Positions 10,035-18,880 of a stretch of 64,000 nt of DNA are shown here, piece after piece; the stretch's first letter is position 1, and the number at the start of each line of letters is the position of its first letter. The notes under the pieces were generated by a model. That model was not told the origin of the DNA, did no database searches, and worked only from the letters and a program-made list of their open reading frames with translations. Origin of the DNA: Consotaella aegiceratis (GTDB lineage Bacteria > Pseudomonadota > Alphaproteobacteria > Rhizobiales > Rhizobiaceae); the NCBI RefSeq assembly GCF_036541425.1, contig NZ_JAZHFT010000005.1, positions 62,001-126,000 of the forward strand. The letters run 5' to 3'. The position numbers and the translations under genes are program-made.

Positions 10035-12212
10035 TCAGGCGACTTCGGCCACCTTCATCTGAGCGCTCTTTTCCACCGCGCCGCGCAGATTGCCCTTCAG
10101 CGTCGCGTACTCTTCCTGAACGTAGCTTTCGGCCCAGGCCTGATCGGCGATCGGCTCGACCTTCACGGCGCTGTACTTGTATTCCGGCGTCTTGGACGTC
10201 GGATCGAAGCTTTCGCCGGTCAGTTCGTTGCAGGCGCCGATCCACCATTGATAGGTCATGTAGACCGCGCCCTCGTTGGTGCGCTCGGTCAGTTGCGCCC
10301 GGGTGATGATCTTGCCGCGACGCGACGAGACATGAACCAGCTCGCGATCCTTGATGCCGAGCCGCTTGGCATCCTTCGGGTTGATCGTCACGAAGCCCGG
10401 CTCGTCGGCCAGCGTCTGCAGCGCCGAGCAATTGCCGGTCATCGAGCGGCAGGAGTAGTGGCCGACCTCGCGCACGGTGCACAGCACCATCGGGAACTCG
10501 TCGTTGGTCTGGTCCATCGGCGGGTGCCATTCGCAGGCATAGAGCAGGCCCTTGCCGTTGGGACGCTCGAACCTGTTGCCCTCGTAGAGGTACTTGGCGC
10601 CATGCGCGTCCTCGACCTCGTAGCAGGGCCACTGGACGTAGCCGAGCCCTTCCATCTTCTCGTAGGTCGCGCCGTAGAACTTCGGCGCGAGTTCGCGCAG
10701 TTCGTCCCAGATCTCCTTGGTATTCTCGTAGTGCATGGGATAGCCCATGGCTGTCGCGATCTCGGCGATGATCTCCCAGTCGTGCTTGCACTCGCCCTTC
10801 GGCGGCAGCGCCGCGTCGAAGCGCTGGAAGGTGCGGTCGGCCGCCGTGAAGACGCCCTCGTGCTCGCCCCAGGAGGTGGCGGGCAGGACCAGGTCGGCGA
10901 ACATCGCCGTCTTCGTCATGAAGATGTCCTGGACGATGACGAACTCCATGCCCTCCAGGGATTCGCGTACCGCGGCCAGATCCGGATCGGTCTGGGCCGG
11001 GTCTTCGCCCATGATGTAATAACCCTTGAGCTTGCCCTCCTTGACCAGGTGCGGCACGTCGGTGACCATGGCGCCGACCCTGTCGGGCAGGCTCTCGACG
11101 CCCCAGCGCTTAGCGAACTTGGCGCGGATCTCCGGATCGGTGACCGGCTGGTAGCCGGGGAAGACATTCGGCAGGACGCCGAGATCGCACGAACCCTGCA
11201 CGTTGTTCTGGCCGCGCACCGGGCCGACGCCGACATGCGGACGGCCGAGATTGCCGGTCAGAAGCGCCAGGCCGGACAGGCCCTTCACCACGTCGACGCC
11301 CATGGTCCACTGGGTGACGCCCATGCCCCACAGGATCGTGGCGCTCGGCGCCGCCGCATAGATGCGCATGGCCTCACGGATGTCGTCGGGATCGAGACCG
11401 GTGATCTCGGCGACGTATTCCGGCGTATACTTGGAAACGATCGCCTTATACTCCTCGAAGCCTTCCGTGTGGTTGGCGACATAGGATTTGTCGTAGAGGT
11501 TCTCGTTGATCAGAACGTTGGCGAAGGCGTTGACCAGCGCCATGTTGGAGCCGTTCTTGAGCGGCAGGTAGAGGTCGGCTAGGCGCGCAGTCTCGATCTT
11601 GCGCGGATCGCAGACGATGATCTTGGCGCCCTTCTCCTTGGCTTCGATGACGCGCCGCGCGATCACCGGATGGCTGTCGGCGACGTTGTAGCCGAAGATC
11701 AGCAGGCACTCGGTGTCCGCGATCTCCTGGATCGAGTTCGACATGGCGCCGTTGCCGAGCGTCTGGGCGAGACCGGCGACCGACGGCGCGTGGCAGACGC
11801 GGGCGCAGTTGTCGACGTTGTTGGTGCCGACGACGGCGCGGGCGAACTTCTGCATGACGAAGTTCGTCTCGTTGCCGCAACCGCGCGACGAGCCGGTCGT
11901 CATGATGGCGTCGGGGCCGTATTTCGCCTTGATTTCGGAGAACTTCGTCGACGCGATCTCGATCGCCTCGTCCCAGGAGATGCGCTCGAAATCCGCATCG
12001 CGCGAACGGCGATACATCGGGTGCAGCAGGCGCGGCGTCAGGATTTTCGTGTCGTTGACGAAATCATAGCCGTAAAGCCCCTTGAGGCAGAGACGGCCCT
12101 CGTTGGTGATACCATTCAGCGGCTCGACGCCGACGACCTTGCCGTTTTCCGTCAAGAGGTCGAATTTGCATCCCGTGCCGCAATAGGGGCACACAGACAT
12201 ATGCTTTTCCAT
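10035..12212 (-). CDS. fdhF: Formate dehydrogenase H, cysteine form (catalytic subunit of formate hydrogenlyase)
   Basis: A 725-residue molybdopterin bis-MGD formate dehydrogenase that aligns without gaps through its N-terminal third with E. coli FdhF. The [4Fe-4S] ligands are Cys8, Cys11, Cys15 and Cys42, with Lys44 following. The active-site position that is selenocysteine (140) in E. coli is an ordinary Cys encoded by TGC at 11795-11793, followed by His141. Conserved stretches GPVRGQNNVQG and GEDPAQTD are intact, as is SCRSMTGNCSAL in the C-terminal domain. It oxidises formate to CO2 and passes electrons through HydN/HyfA-type ferredoxins to the Hyf hydrogenase. It is cotranscribed with hydN, starting 31 bp after it, and a strong terminator follows. 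FdhD, encoded at 25518-26354, should supply sulfur to its cofactor. Confidence 0.96.
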   Translation of the reverse strand: MEKHMSVCPYCGTGCKFDLLTENGKVVGVEPLNGITNEGRLCLKGLYGYDFVNDTKILTPRLLHPMYRRSRDADFERISWDEAIEIASTKFSEIKAKYGPDAIMTTGSSRGCGNETNFVMQKFARAVVGTNNVDNCARVCHAPSVAGLAQTLGNGAMSNSIQEIADTECLLIFGYNVADSHPVIARRVIEAKEKGAKIIVCDPRKIETARLADLYLPLKNGSNMALVNAFANVLINENLYDKSYVANHTEGFEEYKAIVSKYTPEYVAEITGLDPDDIREAMRIYAAAPSATILWGMGVTQWTMGVDVVKGLSGLALLTGNLGRPHVGVGPVRGQNNVQGSCDLGVLPNVFPGYQPVTDPEIRAKFAKRWGVESLPDRVGAMVTDVPHLVKEGKLKGYYIMGEDPAQTDPDLAAVRESLEGMEFVIVQDIFMTKTAMFADLVLPATSWGEHEGVFTAADRTFQRFDAALPPKGECKHDWEIIAEIATAMGYPMHYENTKEIWDELRELAPKFYGATYEKMEGLGYVQWPCYEVEDAHGAKYLYEGNRFERPNGKGLLYACEWHPPMDQTNDEFPMVLCTVREVGHYSCRSMTGNCSALQTLADEPGFVTINPKDAKRLGIKDRELVHVSSRRGKIITRAQLTERTNEGAVYMTYQWWIGACNELTGESFDPTSKTPEYKYSAVKVEPIADQAWAESYVQEEYATLKGNLRGAVEKSAQMKVAEVA

Positions 12213-12242
12213 AAGGATTCCCTTTCCTAGGCCCGGACGCGG

Positions 12243-12779
12243 TCAGACGGCGATGGCGGCGACGGCGGTGCGCTCCCGCAGGTCGGCGAGCGACCGGGCA
12301 AGACTGTCTTCGTCGACGAGCCGCAGCGCATTGGTCGGACAGGCCGCGACGCAGGCCTGCCCGGCGGGGCGGTCGATGCACAGATCGCACTTGTGGGCAC
12401 GGGCCTTCACGCCCGTGGAAACCTTGATGCCGGCGAAAGTCTTCATTGCCGGCACGGTGACCACGTCCATGACTCCGAACGGGCAGGCCATCACGCAGTT
12501 CTTGCACCCGACACAGCGCTCCTGATCGACCTGCACGCTATCGGCCCGGTAGACGATCGCGCCTTCCGGACAGGCGTTCAGGCAGGGCGCGTCTTCGCAA
12601 TGATGACACATCACGGCCGTCGATACGGTCGCCGTCCTGACGACGCGAATGCGCGGCTCGAAATTCGCCGGAGCCAAGGCCTCCGTCGAGCCTTCGGAGC
12701 GATGCGCCATCGCACAGGCGATCTCGCAGGTGCGGCAGGCGATGCACTTGCCCGGGTCCGCGGCCACGAATCTATTCAT
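12243..12779 (-). CDS. hydN: Four-cluster ferredoxin-like electron carrier, HydN
   Basis: A 178-residue protein with four cysteine quartets for [4Fe-4S] clusters. They begin with Cys12, 15, 18 and 22, continue through CHHCEDAPCLNAC and CVGCKNCVMAC, and end in a KCDLC...CVAAC set. Its sequence follows E. coli HydN more closely than HycB/HyfA, including the MNRF start and the CRTCE motif. It should shuttle electrons from FdhF to the hydrogenase. It is the first gene of the leftward hydN-fdhF operon. In E. coli hydN is instead linked to hypF, so direct pairing with fdhF is informative about its function. Confidence 0.92.
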   Translation of the reverse strand: MNRFVAADPGKCIACRTCEIACAMAHRSEGSTEALAPANFEPRIRVVRTATVSTAVMCHHCEDAPCLNACPEGAIVYRADSVQVDQERCVGCKNCVMACPFGVMDVVTVPAMKTFAGIKVSTGVKARAHKCDLCIDRPAGQACVAACPTNALRLVDEDSLARSLADLRERTAVAAIAV

Positions 12780-13171
12780 TCCTCAGTTCCCTTTCCTGAT
12801 CCGGCCCTCGAACGCGGGACCGCTTCCGAGCCAGCCGTCGAGTTCCGGCCTCACCGCGCTCGATCGACAACCCTTATCGCTCAATAAACACCCCATATTC
12901 GCACGATATGAAATGTATATCCGTCGATAAGAATCATCTATCAATCGATATATTCGAATATAGCCTTTTTACTTCATGCGCCGTAAGAGGCGTATTGCCG
13001 CATGTCAATTCATTATGAGGGGTGATACCAGCCAGTTTAGAGGGGTTAAGGGAATTAAACTCGCATGCATCGAACCAATACTTATTTTTTATTGTTCGAT
13101 CGGAATCCCTTATCGAACGCGCCCGACTGGAACCCGGCGCAGGGTTGCGCCCCGCAAGGAGACGTCGGCCA
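12780..13171. promoter_or_regulatory. 392-bp AT-rich divergent regulatory region between hydN-fdhF and hyf
   Basis: This is the only clearly AT-rich stretch in the window. It separates the two arms of the formate hydrogenlyase cluster. It contains CATAT-N7-ATATG (12894-12910), the palindrome TATTCGAATA (12951-12960) and the ATCGAAC/GTTCGAT repeat cluster at 13069-13118. I found no correctly spaced sigma-54 element (GG-N10-GC with TGGCAC/TTGC) and no full FNR box TTGAT-N4-ATCAA by eye. A Shine-Dalgarno AAGGAG at about 13156-13161 serves hyfA. Confidence 0.7.
13069..13118. promoter_or_regulatory. Three-copy ATCGAAC/GTTCGAT element with two alternative pairings
   Basis: Heptamer copies lie at 13069-13075 (ATCGAAC), 13094-13100 (GTTCGAT) and 13112-13118 (ATCGAAC). 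Copies 1 and 2 form an 11-bp stem with one bulge (13069-13080 with 13090-13100, loop of 9). Copies 2 and 3 form a 7-bp perfect inverted repeat with an 11-bp spacer. The pairings are mutually exclusive. It may be a set of operator half-sites or, if transcribed, a leader RNA switch upstream of hyfA. Confidence 0.5.
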
Positions 13172-13756
13172 ATGAACCGCTTCATCGTCGCAGAACCGGG
13201 CAGGTGTATCGGCTGCAACACTTGCATGGCCGCCTGCAGCCAGGCTCACAAGCAGGCTGGCCGCCAATCGCATCCGCGCCTGTCCGTCACCAAAACGGCC
13301 GACGCGACGGCGCCGGTTCTCTGCCATCACTGCGAGGACGCGCCTTGTGCACGCGTCTGCCCGGTGCGCGCCATCACGCATCGCGACGGCATGATCGTGC
13401 TCGACGAAAAGACCTGCATCGGCTGCAAGCTCTGCGCCCTCGCCTGTCCGTTCGGCGCCATTACGCCCTCCGGGACGGGTCTGGCGGGCGTCGCGGGCAT
13501 CGCTTTCCCGACACCTCAGAATCCGGCGCTCGATCCGCTCCTCGTTTGGGAACAGGGCGTCAAGTCGGTCGCCGTCAAATGCGACCTCTGCGACTTCCGC
13601 GAGGCCGGCCCGGCCTGCGTGCCGTCCTGCCCCACCCGCGCCCTTTATCTGGTCGGCGACGACGGGATGGATGAGGCCAACGCCAACAAGCGCCGGATCA
13701 CCGCCGATCAGATGGGCCGGCCGAAGCTTCTCTCTGCAATGGGGGGGCGCAACTGA
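13172..13756 (+). CDS. hyfA: Hydrogenase-4 component A, four-cluster ferredoxin
   Basis: A 194-residue electron-transfer subunit with four [4Fe-4S] cysteine quartets, the first being Cys12, 15, 18 and 22. The motifs CHHCEDAPCARVC, CIGCKLCALACPFGA and VKCDLCDF follow E. coli HyfA closely. It bridges formate dehydrogenase H to the hydrogenase small subunit on the cytoplasmic side. AAGGAG lies 10 bp before the ATG. It is the first gene of the rightward hyf operon, and its stop overlaps the hyfB start by one base (TGATG). Together with HydN the locus encodes two such carriers, which may serve alternative electron routes. Confidence 0.94.
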   Translation: MNRFIVAEPGRCIGCNTCMAACSQAHKQAGRQSHPRLSVTKTADATAPVLCHHCEDAPCARVCPVRAITHRDGMIVLDEKTCIGCKLCALACPFGAITPSGTGLAGVAGIAFPTPQNPALDPLLVWEQGVKSVAVKCDLCDFREAGPACVPSCPTRALYLVGDDGMDEANANKRRITADQMGRPKLLSAMGGRN

Positions 13757-15777
13757 TGGGTCCGCTCGGATTTCTCGAACTCGCGCTGGCGCTGTCGATT
13801 ATTGGCGCGATCACCAGCCTCGTCCTCGGCAAGGAAGAGGCGCTGGCGATCGGCGCGGCGAGCCTGGCCGGCATCCTGGCCGCGCTGTGCGGCCTGGCCG
13901 CCGGCCTGACGGCGCTCACCGAGCCGGCGGCGACGCTCTCCATCGCCGGTCCCTACCCGTTCGCCCACTTCATCCTGCGGCTCGACCCGCTCTCTGGCCT
14001 GATGGTCGCGGTGATCTCGCTGCTGTCGCTGGTCGCCAGCATCTACGCCATCGCCTACGTCCGGGAATATTCCGGCCGCGGCGTCGGCGGCATGGGCTTC
14101 TTCATGCACCTCTTCATCGCCTCGATGCTGCTGGTGGTGACGGCCGACAACGCGTTCTGGTTCCTCGTCTTCTTCGAGATGATGTCGCTCGCCTCCTACT
14201 TCCTCGTCATCTTCGACCAGGACAAGGACGCGGTCGGCGCCGGCTTCCTCTACTTTTTCGTTGCCCACGCCGGCTCGGTGCTGATCATGGCGGCCTTCTT
14301 CCTGATGGCGAACGAGGCCGGCAGCTTCGATTTCGAGGCGTTCCGCCACCTGTCGCTGTCGGCGCCGATGGCCTCCACCGTGTTCGTCCTCGGCTTTCTC
14401 GGCTTCGGCGCCAAGGCGGGCATGATCCCGCTCCACATCTGGCTGCCCAAGGCCCACCCGGCCGCGCCCTCCCACGCCTCGGCGCTGATGTCCGGCGTGA
14501 TGATCAAGATCGGCGTCTTCGGCATCGTCAAGGTCGCCCTCGACCTGCTCGGCGGCGGCGAGCCGATGCTCTGGTGGGGTGTCCTGGTGCTCGCCTTCGG
14601 CGCCGTCTCCTCGGTGCTCGGCGTCGTCTATGCGCTGGCCGAGCACGACATCAAGAAGCTGCTCGCCTACCACTCGGTCGAGAACATCGGCATCATCCTC
14701 CTGGGCGTCGGCACCGGCATGATCGGGATCGCCGAAGGCCAGCCGGTACTCGCGGTGCTGGGGCTGATGGCCGGGCTCTACCATCTCGTCAATCATGCCG
14801 TCTTCAAGGCGCTGCTCTTCCTCGGCGCCGGCTCCGTGATCTTCCGCGTCCACACCAAGGACATGGAAGAGATGGGCGGGCTGGCGAAGTCGATGCCGTG
14901 GACGGCGCTGTCCTTCCTGGTCGGCGCGCTGGCGATCTCGGCGATCCCGCCGCTCAACGGCTTCGTGTCCGAGTGGTACACTTATCAGGGCCTGTTCGCG
15001 GCGGCGCTCGGAGGCTCCTTCCTGGTCCAGTTCGCGACGCCCATCGCCGCCGTCATGCTGGCGCTGACCGGGGCGCTGGCGGTGATGTGCTTCGTCAAGG
15101 CCTATGGCGTCATCTTCGCCGGCCCGTCGCGCAGCGCCCACGCCTCCCACGCCAAGGAAGCGCCCGGGCCGATGGTCGCGGGCATGGTCATCCTGGCGCT
15201 CGCCTGCGTCGGCCTCGGCCTCGCCGCGCCCTGGATCGCGCCGGTGATCGGCGGCATCGCCGCCGCCACGCTCGGTCTGCCGACGACGACGCTCGCCAGC
15301 GGCGCGGTGCTGATCCCCGGCGCGGGCGGCACCACGGTGCTATCGACGCCGCTGATCGCGATCCTGCTCGTGGCGCTCGCCACGCTGCCGATCGTCATCA
15401 AGGCGCTGTTTGCCGGAACCCGGATGGCGCGCCGCAAATCGGAAGCCCCCTGGGCGGCCGGCTATCTGCCCGACATCCACATGTCGCTGACCGCCAAGAG
15501 CTTCGCCCAGCCGATCCGTATGTTCTTCGTGCCGCTCTATGCCGTGCGCAAGTCGGTCGCCAGCGTCTGGCAGCAGATCACGATCGGCTTCGAACGCTTC
15601 GTGTCGCTCGCCCGGCGCACTGAACCCTGGGCCGATCTTCGCTTCGTCGATCCGATCGCGCGTGGTGTCGGCGTCTCCGGACGCTGGATGCAGGTGCTCC
15701 AGGGCGGCGACTTCCGCGTCTACTGCCTCTACATCGTCGGCGCGCTGGTCGTGCTCCTCGCCGTGGCGGCTCACTAG
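13756..15777 (+). CDS. hyfB: Hydrogenase-4 component B, antiporter-like membrane subunit
   Basis: A 673-residue polytopic membrane protein of the NuoL/MrpA/HycC family, the usual HyfB length. The conserved core includes GFGAKAGMIPLHIWLPKAHPA, the lysine-bearing proton-channel helices and a VNHAVFKALLFLGAG helix. A long C-terminal extension resembles the lateral arm of HycC/HyfB. It should take part in proton or sodium translocation linked to H2 production. Its start overlaps hyfA by one base, and hyfC follows 10 bp after its stop. Confidence 0.95.
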   Translation: MGPLGFLELALALSIIGAITSLVLGKEEALAIGAASLAGILAALCGLAAGLTALTEPAATLSIAGPYPFAHFILRLDPLSGLMVAVISLLSLVASIYAIAYVREYSGRGVGGMGFFMHLFIASMLLVVTADNAFWFLVFFEMMSLASYFLVIFDQDKDAVGAGFLYFFVAHAGSVLIMAAFFLMANEAGSFDFEAFRHLSLSAPMASTVFVLGFLGFGAKAGMIPLHIWLPKAHPAAPSHASALMSGVMIKIGVFGIVKVALDLLGGGEPMLWWGVLVLAFGAVSSVLGVVYALAEHDIKKLLAYHSVENIGIILLGVGTGMIGIAEGQPVLAVLGLMAGLYHLVNHAVFKALLFLGAGSVIFRVHTKDMEEMGGLAKSMPWTALSFLVGALAISAIPPLNGFVSEWYTYQGLFAAALGGSFLVQFATPIAAVMLALTGALAVMCFVKAYGVIFAGPSRSAHASHAKEAPGPMVAGMVILALACVGLGLAAPWIAPVIGGIAAATLGLPTTTLASGAVLIPGAGGTTVLSTPLIAILLVALATLPIVIKALFAGTRMARRKSEAPWAAGYLPDIHMSLTAKSFAQPIRMFFVPLYAVRKSVASVWQQITIGFERFVSLARRTEPWADLRFVDPIARGVGVSGRWMQVLQGGDFRVYCLYIVGALVVLLAVAAH

Positions 15778-15787
15778 GAGGATCGAG

Positions 15788-16726
15788 ATGCCGACCCTTT
15801 CCCACCTCCTGCTCGGCCTCGTCCAGGCGCTGCTTCTGTTCGCAATCGCGCCGCTGGTCTCCGGCTTCTCGCGTTTCGAGCGGGCCAAGATGCACACCCG
15901 CCACGGGCCAGGCGTCTTCCAGGACTACCGCGACATCGCCAAGCTGTTGAAGCGTCAGGACATCACCCCACCGGATGCCAGCGGCGTGTTCAGAATCATG
16001 CCGGTGATCATGCTGGCGACGCTCTTCGTCATCGCCACCGGTCTGCCGATCTTCACCCGCTTCACGCCGATCGCGGCGGTCGGCGACCTGATCACCATCG
16101 TCTATCTGTTCGCCCTGCTGCGCTTCTTCTTCTCGCTGTCGGGCATCGATTCGGGATCGTCCTTCGCCGGCATCGGCGCCAGCCGAGAGCTGACCATGGG
16201 CGTGCTGGTCGAGCCGATCATGCTGCTCGCGCTGTTCGTGGCGGCGCTGCTCGCCGGTTCGACCAATCTCGGCGCCATCGGCGCCGCGATCGCCGACGGC
16301 GAAGTCCGCTCGGTCGCCGCGACGGTGCTCGCCGGCTGCGCCTTCGCCTTCGCCCTCTATATCGAGCTGGGCAAGCTGCCCTACGACATGGCCGAAGCCG
16401 AGCAGGAGCTTCAGGAAGGCCCGCTCACCGAATATTCAGGGCCGTCGCTGGCCCTGGTCAAATGGGCGATGGGCCTGAAGCAGACGCTGGTCATGGGCTG
16501 GTTCGTCGCCGTCTTCCTGCCCTTCGGCAGCGCCACGGCGCTGACTGCGGGCGGGCTCATCCTCGGCTTCGTCGTCTTCGCCATCAAGCTCTTCCTGCTC
16601 TTCGGCGTGGTCGCTCTCATCGAGAACAGCGTGGCGCGGGCGCGCTTCCGCCTCACCCCGCAGCACAGCTGGCTAGGGGTGGGTGCCGCCTCGCTCGCCT
16701 TCGTCTTCTACCTGGTCGGGCTTTGA
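15788..16726 (+). CDS. hyfC: Hydrogenase-4 component C, NuoH-like membrane subunit
   Basis: A 312-residue membrane protein of the HycD/HyfC/NuoH family with about eight hydrophobic helices. The ATG at 15788 follows TAGGAGG and matches the family length; longer in-frame sequence lies inside hyfB. The cytoplasmic loop FERAKMHTRHGPGVFQDYRD and the acidic LPYDMAEAEQELQEGPLTEYSG segment are the typical contact sites with the hydrogenase module. It anchors HyfG/HyfI to the membrane and lies at the entrance of the ion pathway. Confidence 0.95.
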   Translation: MPTLSHLLLGLVQALLLFAIAPLVSGFSRFERAKMHTRHGPGVFQDYRDIAKLLKRQDITPPDASGVFRIMPVIMLATLFVIATGLPIFTRFTPIAAVGDLITIVYLFALLRFFFSLSGIDSGSSFAGIGASRELTMGVLVEPIMLLALFVAALLAGSTNLGAIGAAIADGEVRSVAATVLAGCAFAFALYIELGKLPYDMAEAEQELQEGPLTEYSGPSLALVKWAMGLKQTLVMGWFVAVFLPFGSATALTAGGLILGFVVFAIKLFLLFGVVALIENSVARARFRLTPQHSWLGVGAASLAFVFYLVGL

Positions 16727-16749
16727 GAGCCGCGTAGGGGCAACATCCA

Positions 16750-18213
16750 GTGATTACTCTCCCAACGACCTTCCCCGCCATCCTCGCCCTCGCGGCGACC
16801 CTGGTGCCGTTCCTCGGCGCGGCGCTCATCGCGGCCCTGCCGCGCGACGCCGGCAAGTGGGTGTGCCAGATCTTCGCCGCGCTCGCAGTGCTGATCATCC
16901 TTTCGCTCGCCTGGGTCTTCGAGGCTGGCGGCTCGGCCACCAGCCAGACCGTGCTGATCGGCTTCGGTTCGACCGAGATTCTCGGCCTCACCATCGACCG
17001 CGTCAGCGTCCTCGTCGCCTCCGCCGTCATCGTGATCGGCTATCTGGTGGCGCTCTATTCGATCGGCTACCTCAACCAGGGCAACCGCGAGCATCCGGAC
17101 ATCGGGCGGCGGCGCTTCTATGCCTTCCTGCTGATCTTCATCGGCGCGATGGCCGGTCTCGTCTTCACCTCGACGGTCATCGGCCAGCTCGTCTTTTTCG
17201 AGATCACCGGCGCCTGCTCCTGGGCCCTCATCGGCTATTATGAGAGCCCGAAGGCGCTGCGCTCGGCCGCCAAGGCGCTGATTGTCACGCACATCGCCTC
17301 GATCGGCCTCTATGTCGCGGCCGCCCTCATCTTCATCGATACCGGCACCTTCGCGGTGACGGCGATCGCCACACTTCCGACCGAGCAGAAAGCGACGATC
17401 CTTCTTGCGATCCTCGTCGCCGCCTGGGGCAAGTCGGCGCAGCTGCCGTTCCACATGTGGCTGCCCGACGCGATGGAGGCGCCGACACCGGTGTCGGCCT
17501 ATCTGCACGCGGCCTCCATGGTGAAGGTCGGCGTCTACATCTTCGCCCGTGGCCTGCTGTCGTCGGGCGGCGCGCCGGAGATCGTCGGCTGGGTCGGCGC
17601 GGTGATGGCGACGCTGACGCTGTTCTACGGCTTCGCCATGTACCTGCCGCAGATCGACATGAAGCGGCTGCTCGCCTATTCGACCATCACGCAGCTGGCG
17701 ACGATCTTCCTGGGCCTGTCCTTCTCGGTGTTCGGGTCGGACCTCGCCTTCAAGGGCGCCATCGCCCACATCTTCAACCACGCCTTCGCCAAGACGCTGT
17801 TCTTCTTGGTGGCCGGTTCGCTCTCCTATACCGCCGGCACCCGGCTGCTGCCGCACCTGCGCGGCCTGATGGCCAAGAAGCCGCTGATCGGCATCGGCTT
17901 CGCGGTCGCGGCCATGGCGATCGCCGGCGTGCCGCCGTTCTCCGGCTTCTTCTCGAAATTCGCAATCTTCGCCGGCGGCTTCTCCGTCGGGCGCGAGCAC
18001 TGGCCGCTGATGGTGATCGCGGTGATCGCGCTGGCGGAGTCGGTCGGCACCTTCGCCTGGTTCCTGAAGTGGCTCGGCACCTGCATCCCCGGCGAACCGT
18101 CGCAAGCCGTGGCCGACGCCGCTCCGACGCCGAAAAGCATCCAGGTCGTGCTCGTCGTCCTCATCGTCATGTCGGTCGCTTCGAGCGCTATCGCCGCCTG
18201 GTGGCTGGGCTGA
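16750..18213 (+). CDS. hyfD: Hydrogenase-4 component D, antiporter-like membrane subunit
   Basis: A 487-residue NuoL/NuoN-type membrane protein that tracks E. coli HyfD (479 aa). Motifs include GKSAQLPFHMWLPDAMEAP, VSAYLHAASMVKVGVYIFAR and FNHAFAKTLFFLVAGSLSY. It starts with GTG preceded by TAGGGG. HyfD, HyfE and HyfF are the extra membrane subunits that distinguish hydrogenase-4 (FHL-2) from hydrogenase-3, so this cluster encodes the larger, potentially more strongly ion-pumping form. Confidence 0.95.
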   Translation: MITLPTTFPAILALAATLVPFLGAALIAALPRDAGKWVCQIFAALAVLIILSLAWVFEAGGSATSQTVLIGFGSTEILGLTIDRVSVLVASAVIVIGYLVALYSIGYLNQGNREHPDIGRRRFYAFLLIFIGAMAGLVFTSTVIGQLVFFEITGACSWALIGYYESPKALRSAAKALIVTHIASIGLYVAAALIFIDTGTFAVTAIATLPTEQKATILLAILVAAWGKSAQLPFHMWLPDAMEAPTPVSAYLHAASMVKVGVYIFARGLLSSGGAPEIVGWVGAVMATLTLFYGFAMYLPQIDMKRLLAYSTITQLATIFLGLSFSVFGSDLAFKGAIAHIFNHAFAKTLFFLVAGSLSYTAGTRLLPHLRGLMAKKPLIGIGFAVAAMAIAGVPPFSGFFSKFAIFAGGFSVGREHWPLMVIAVIALAESVGTFAWFLKWLGTCIPGEPSQAVADAAPTPKSIQVVLVVLIVMSVASSAIAAWWLG

Positions 18214-18223
18214 GGAGAATTCC

Positions 18224-18877
18224 ATGCAAGGCACTCTCATCATCAACGGCCTCTCGGGCCTCCTGATCGTCACGGCGCTCTTGGTGACGCTCGCCTCGCG
18301 GCCGGTACCCGCGGCCCGCTTCTACGCCCTGCAGTCGCTGGTGCTCGTGGCGCTGTTCATCACGCTCGGCGCGACGACCGGCTCCGAGGAGCTCTATCTC
18401 TGGTCGGCCTCGGCCTTCGTCACCAAGGTCGTTCTTGTCCCGCTAATCATGATCAAGCTGTTCAAGCCCCTGGACGACAACACGATGGGCTCCGGCGCGG
18501 TCATTCCCGGCGCCGTGTCGATCATCGGCGCCGCGCTGATCGTCATCCTCTGCTATGCGGTCGTCTCCCGCGTCACGCTGCCGGCGGCACTCGACCTGAA
18601 ACCGGCGCTCGCCATCTCGCTCGCCCACTTCTTCCTGGGCCTCGCGTGCATCGTCACCCAGCGCAACATCCTCAAGCAGGTGTTCGGCTACTGCCTGATG
18701 GAGAACGGCTCGCATCTGACGCTGGCGGTGCTCGCACCGAACGCGCCGGAACTGGTCGAGGTGGGGATCGCGACCGATGCCGTGTTCGCCGTCGTCATCA
18801 TGGCGATACTTGGCCTGCGCATCTCCAGAACGCTCGGCTCCCTCGATGCCCGCAAGCTTACGACCCTCAAGGGCTGA
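18224..18877 (+). CDS. hyfE: Hydrogenase-4 component E, membrane subunit
   Basis: A 217-residue protein with about seven hydrophobic helices, equal in size to E. coli HyfE (216 aa). Its second half has a NuoK-like character (MENGSHLTLAVLAPNAPE). It lies between hyfD and hyfF with 10- and 3-bp gaps, and a GAGGAG-like Shine-Dalgarno precedes the ATG. It is expected to lie within the membrane arm and contribute to ion translocation. Confidence 0.94.
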   Translation: MQGTLIINGLSGLLIVTALLVTLASRPVPAARFYALQSLVLVALFITLGATTGSEELYLWSASAFVTKVVLVPLIMIKLFKPLDDNTMGSGAVIPGAVSIIGAALIVILCYAVVSRVTLPAALDLKPALAISLAHFFLGLACIVTQRNILKQVFGYCLMENGSHLTLAVLAPNAPELVEVGIATDAVFAVVIMAILGLRISRTLGSLDARKLTTLKG

Positions 18878-18880
18878 CCC

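Noticed and set aside
11780..11800. Possible selenocysteine (UGA) codon and SECIS in fdhF
   Set aside because: Codon 140 is TGC and the whole frame has no internal stop, so no recoding is needed.
13129..13148. Sigma-54-like GG...GC elements before hyfA
   Set aside because: Spacing is 9 or 16 instead of 10 and the TGGCAC/TTGC context is poor. A GG-N10-GC near 12820 on the other strand has a weak -12.
13708..15150. Long open frame on the minus strand opposite hyfB
   Set aside because: It is the His/Arg/Glu/Asp/Gln-rich antisense shadow typical of GC-rich membrane-protein genes, with no family motif. The plus-strand frame is clearly hyfB.
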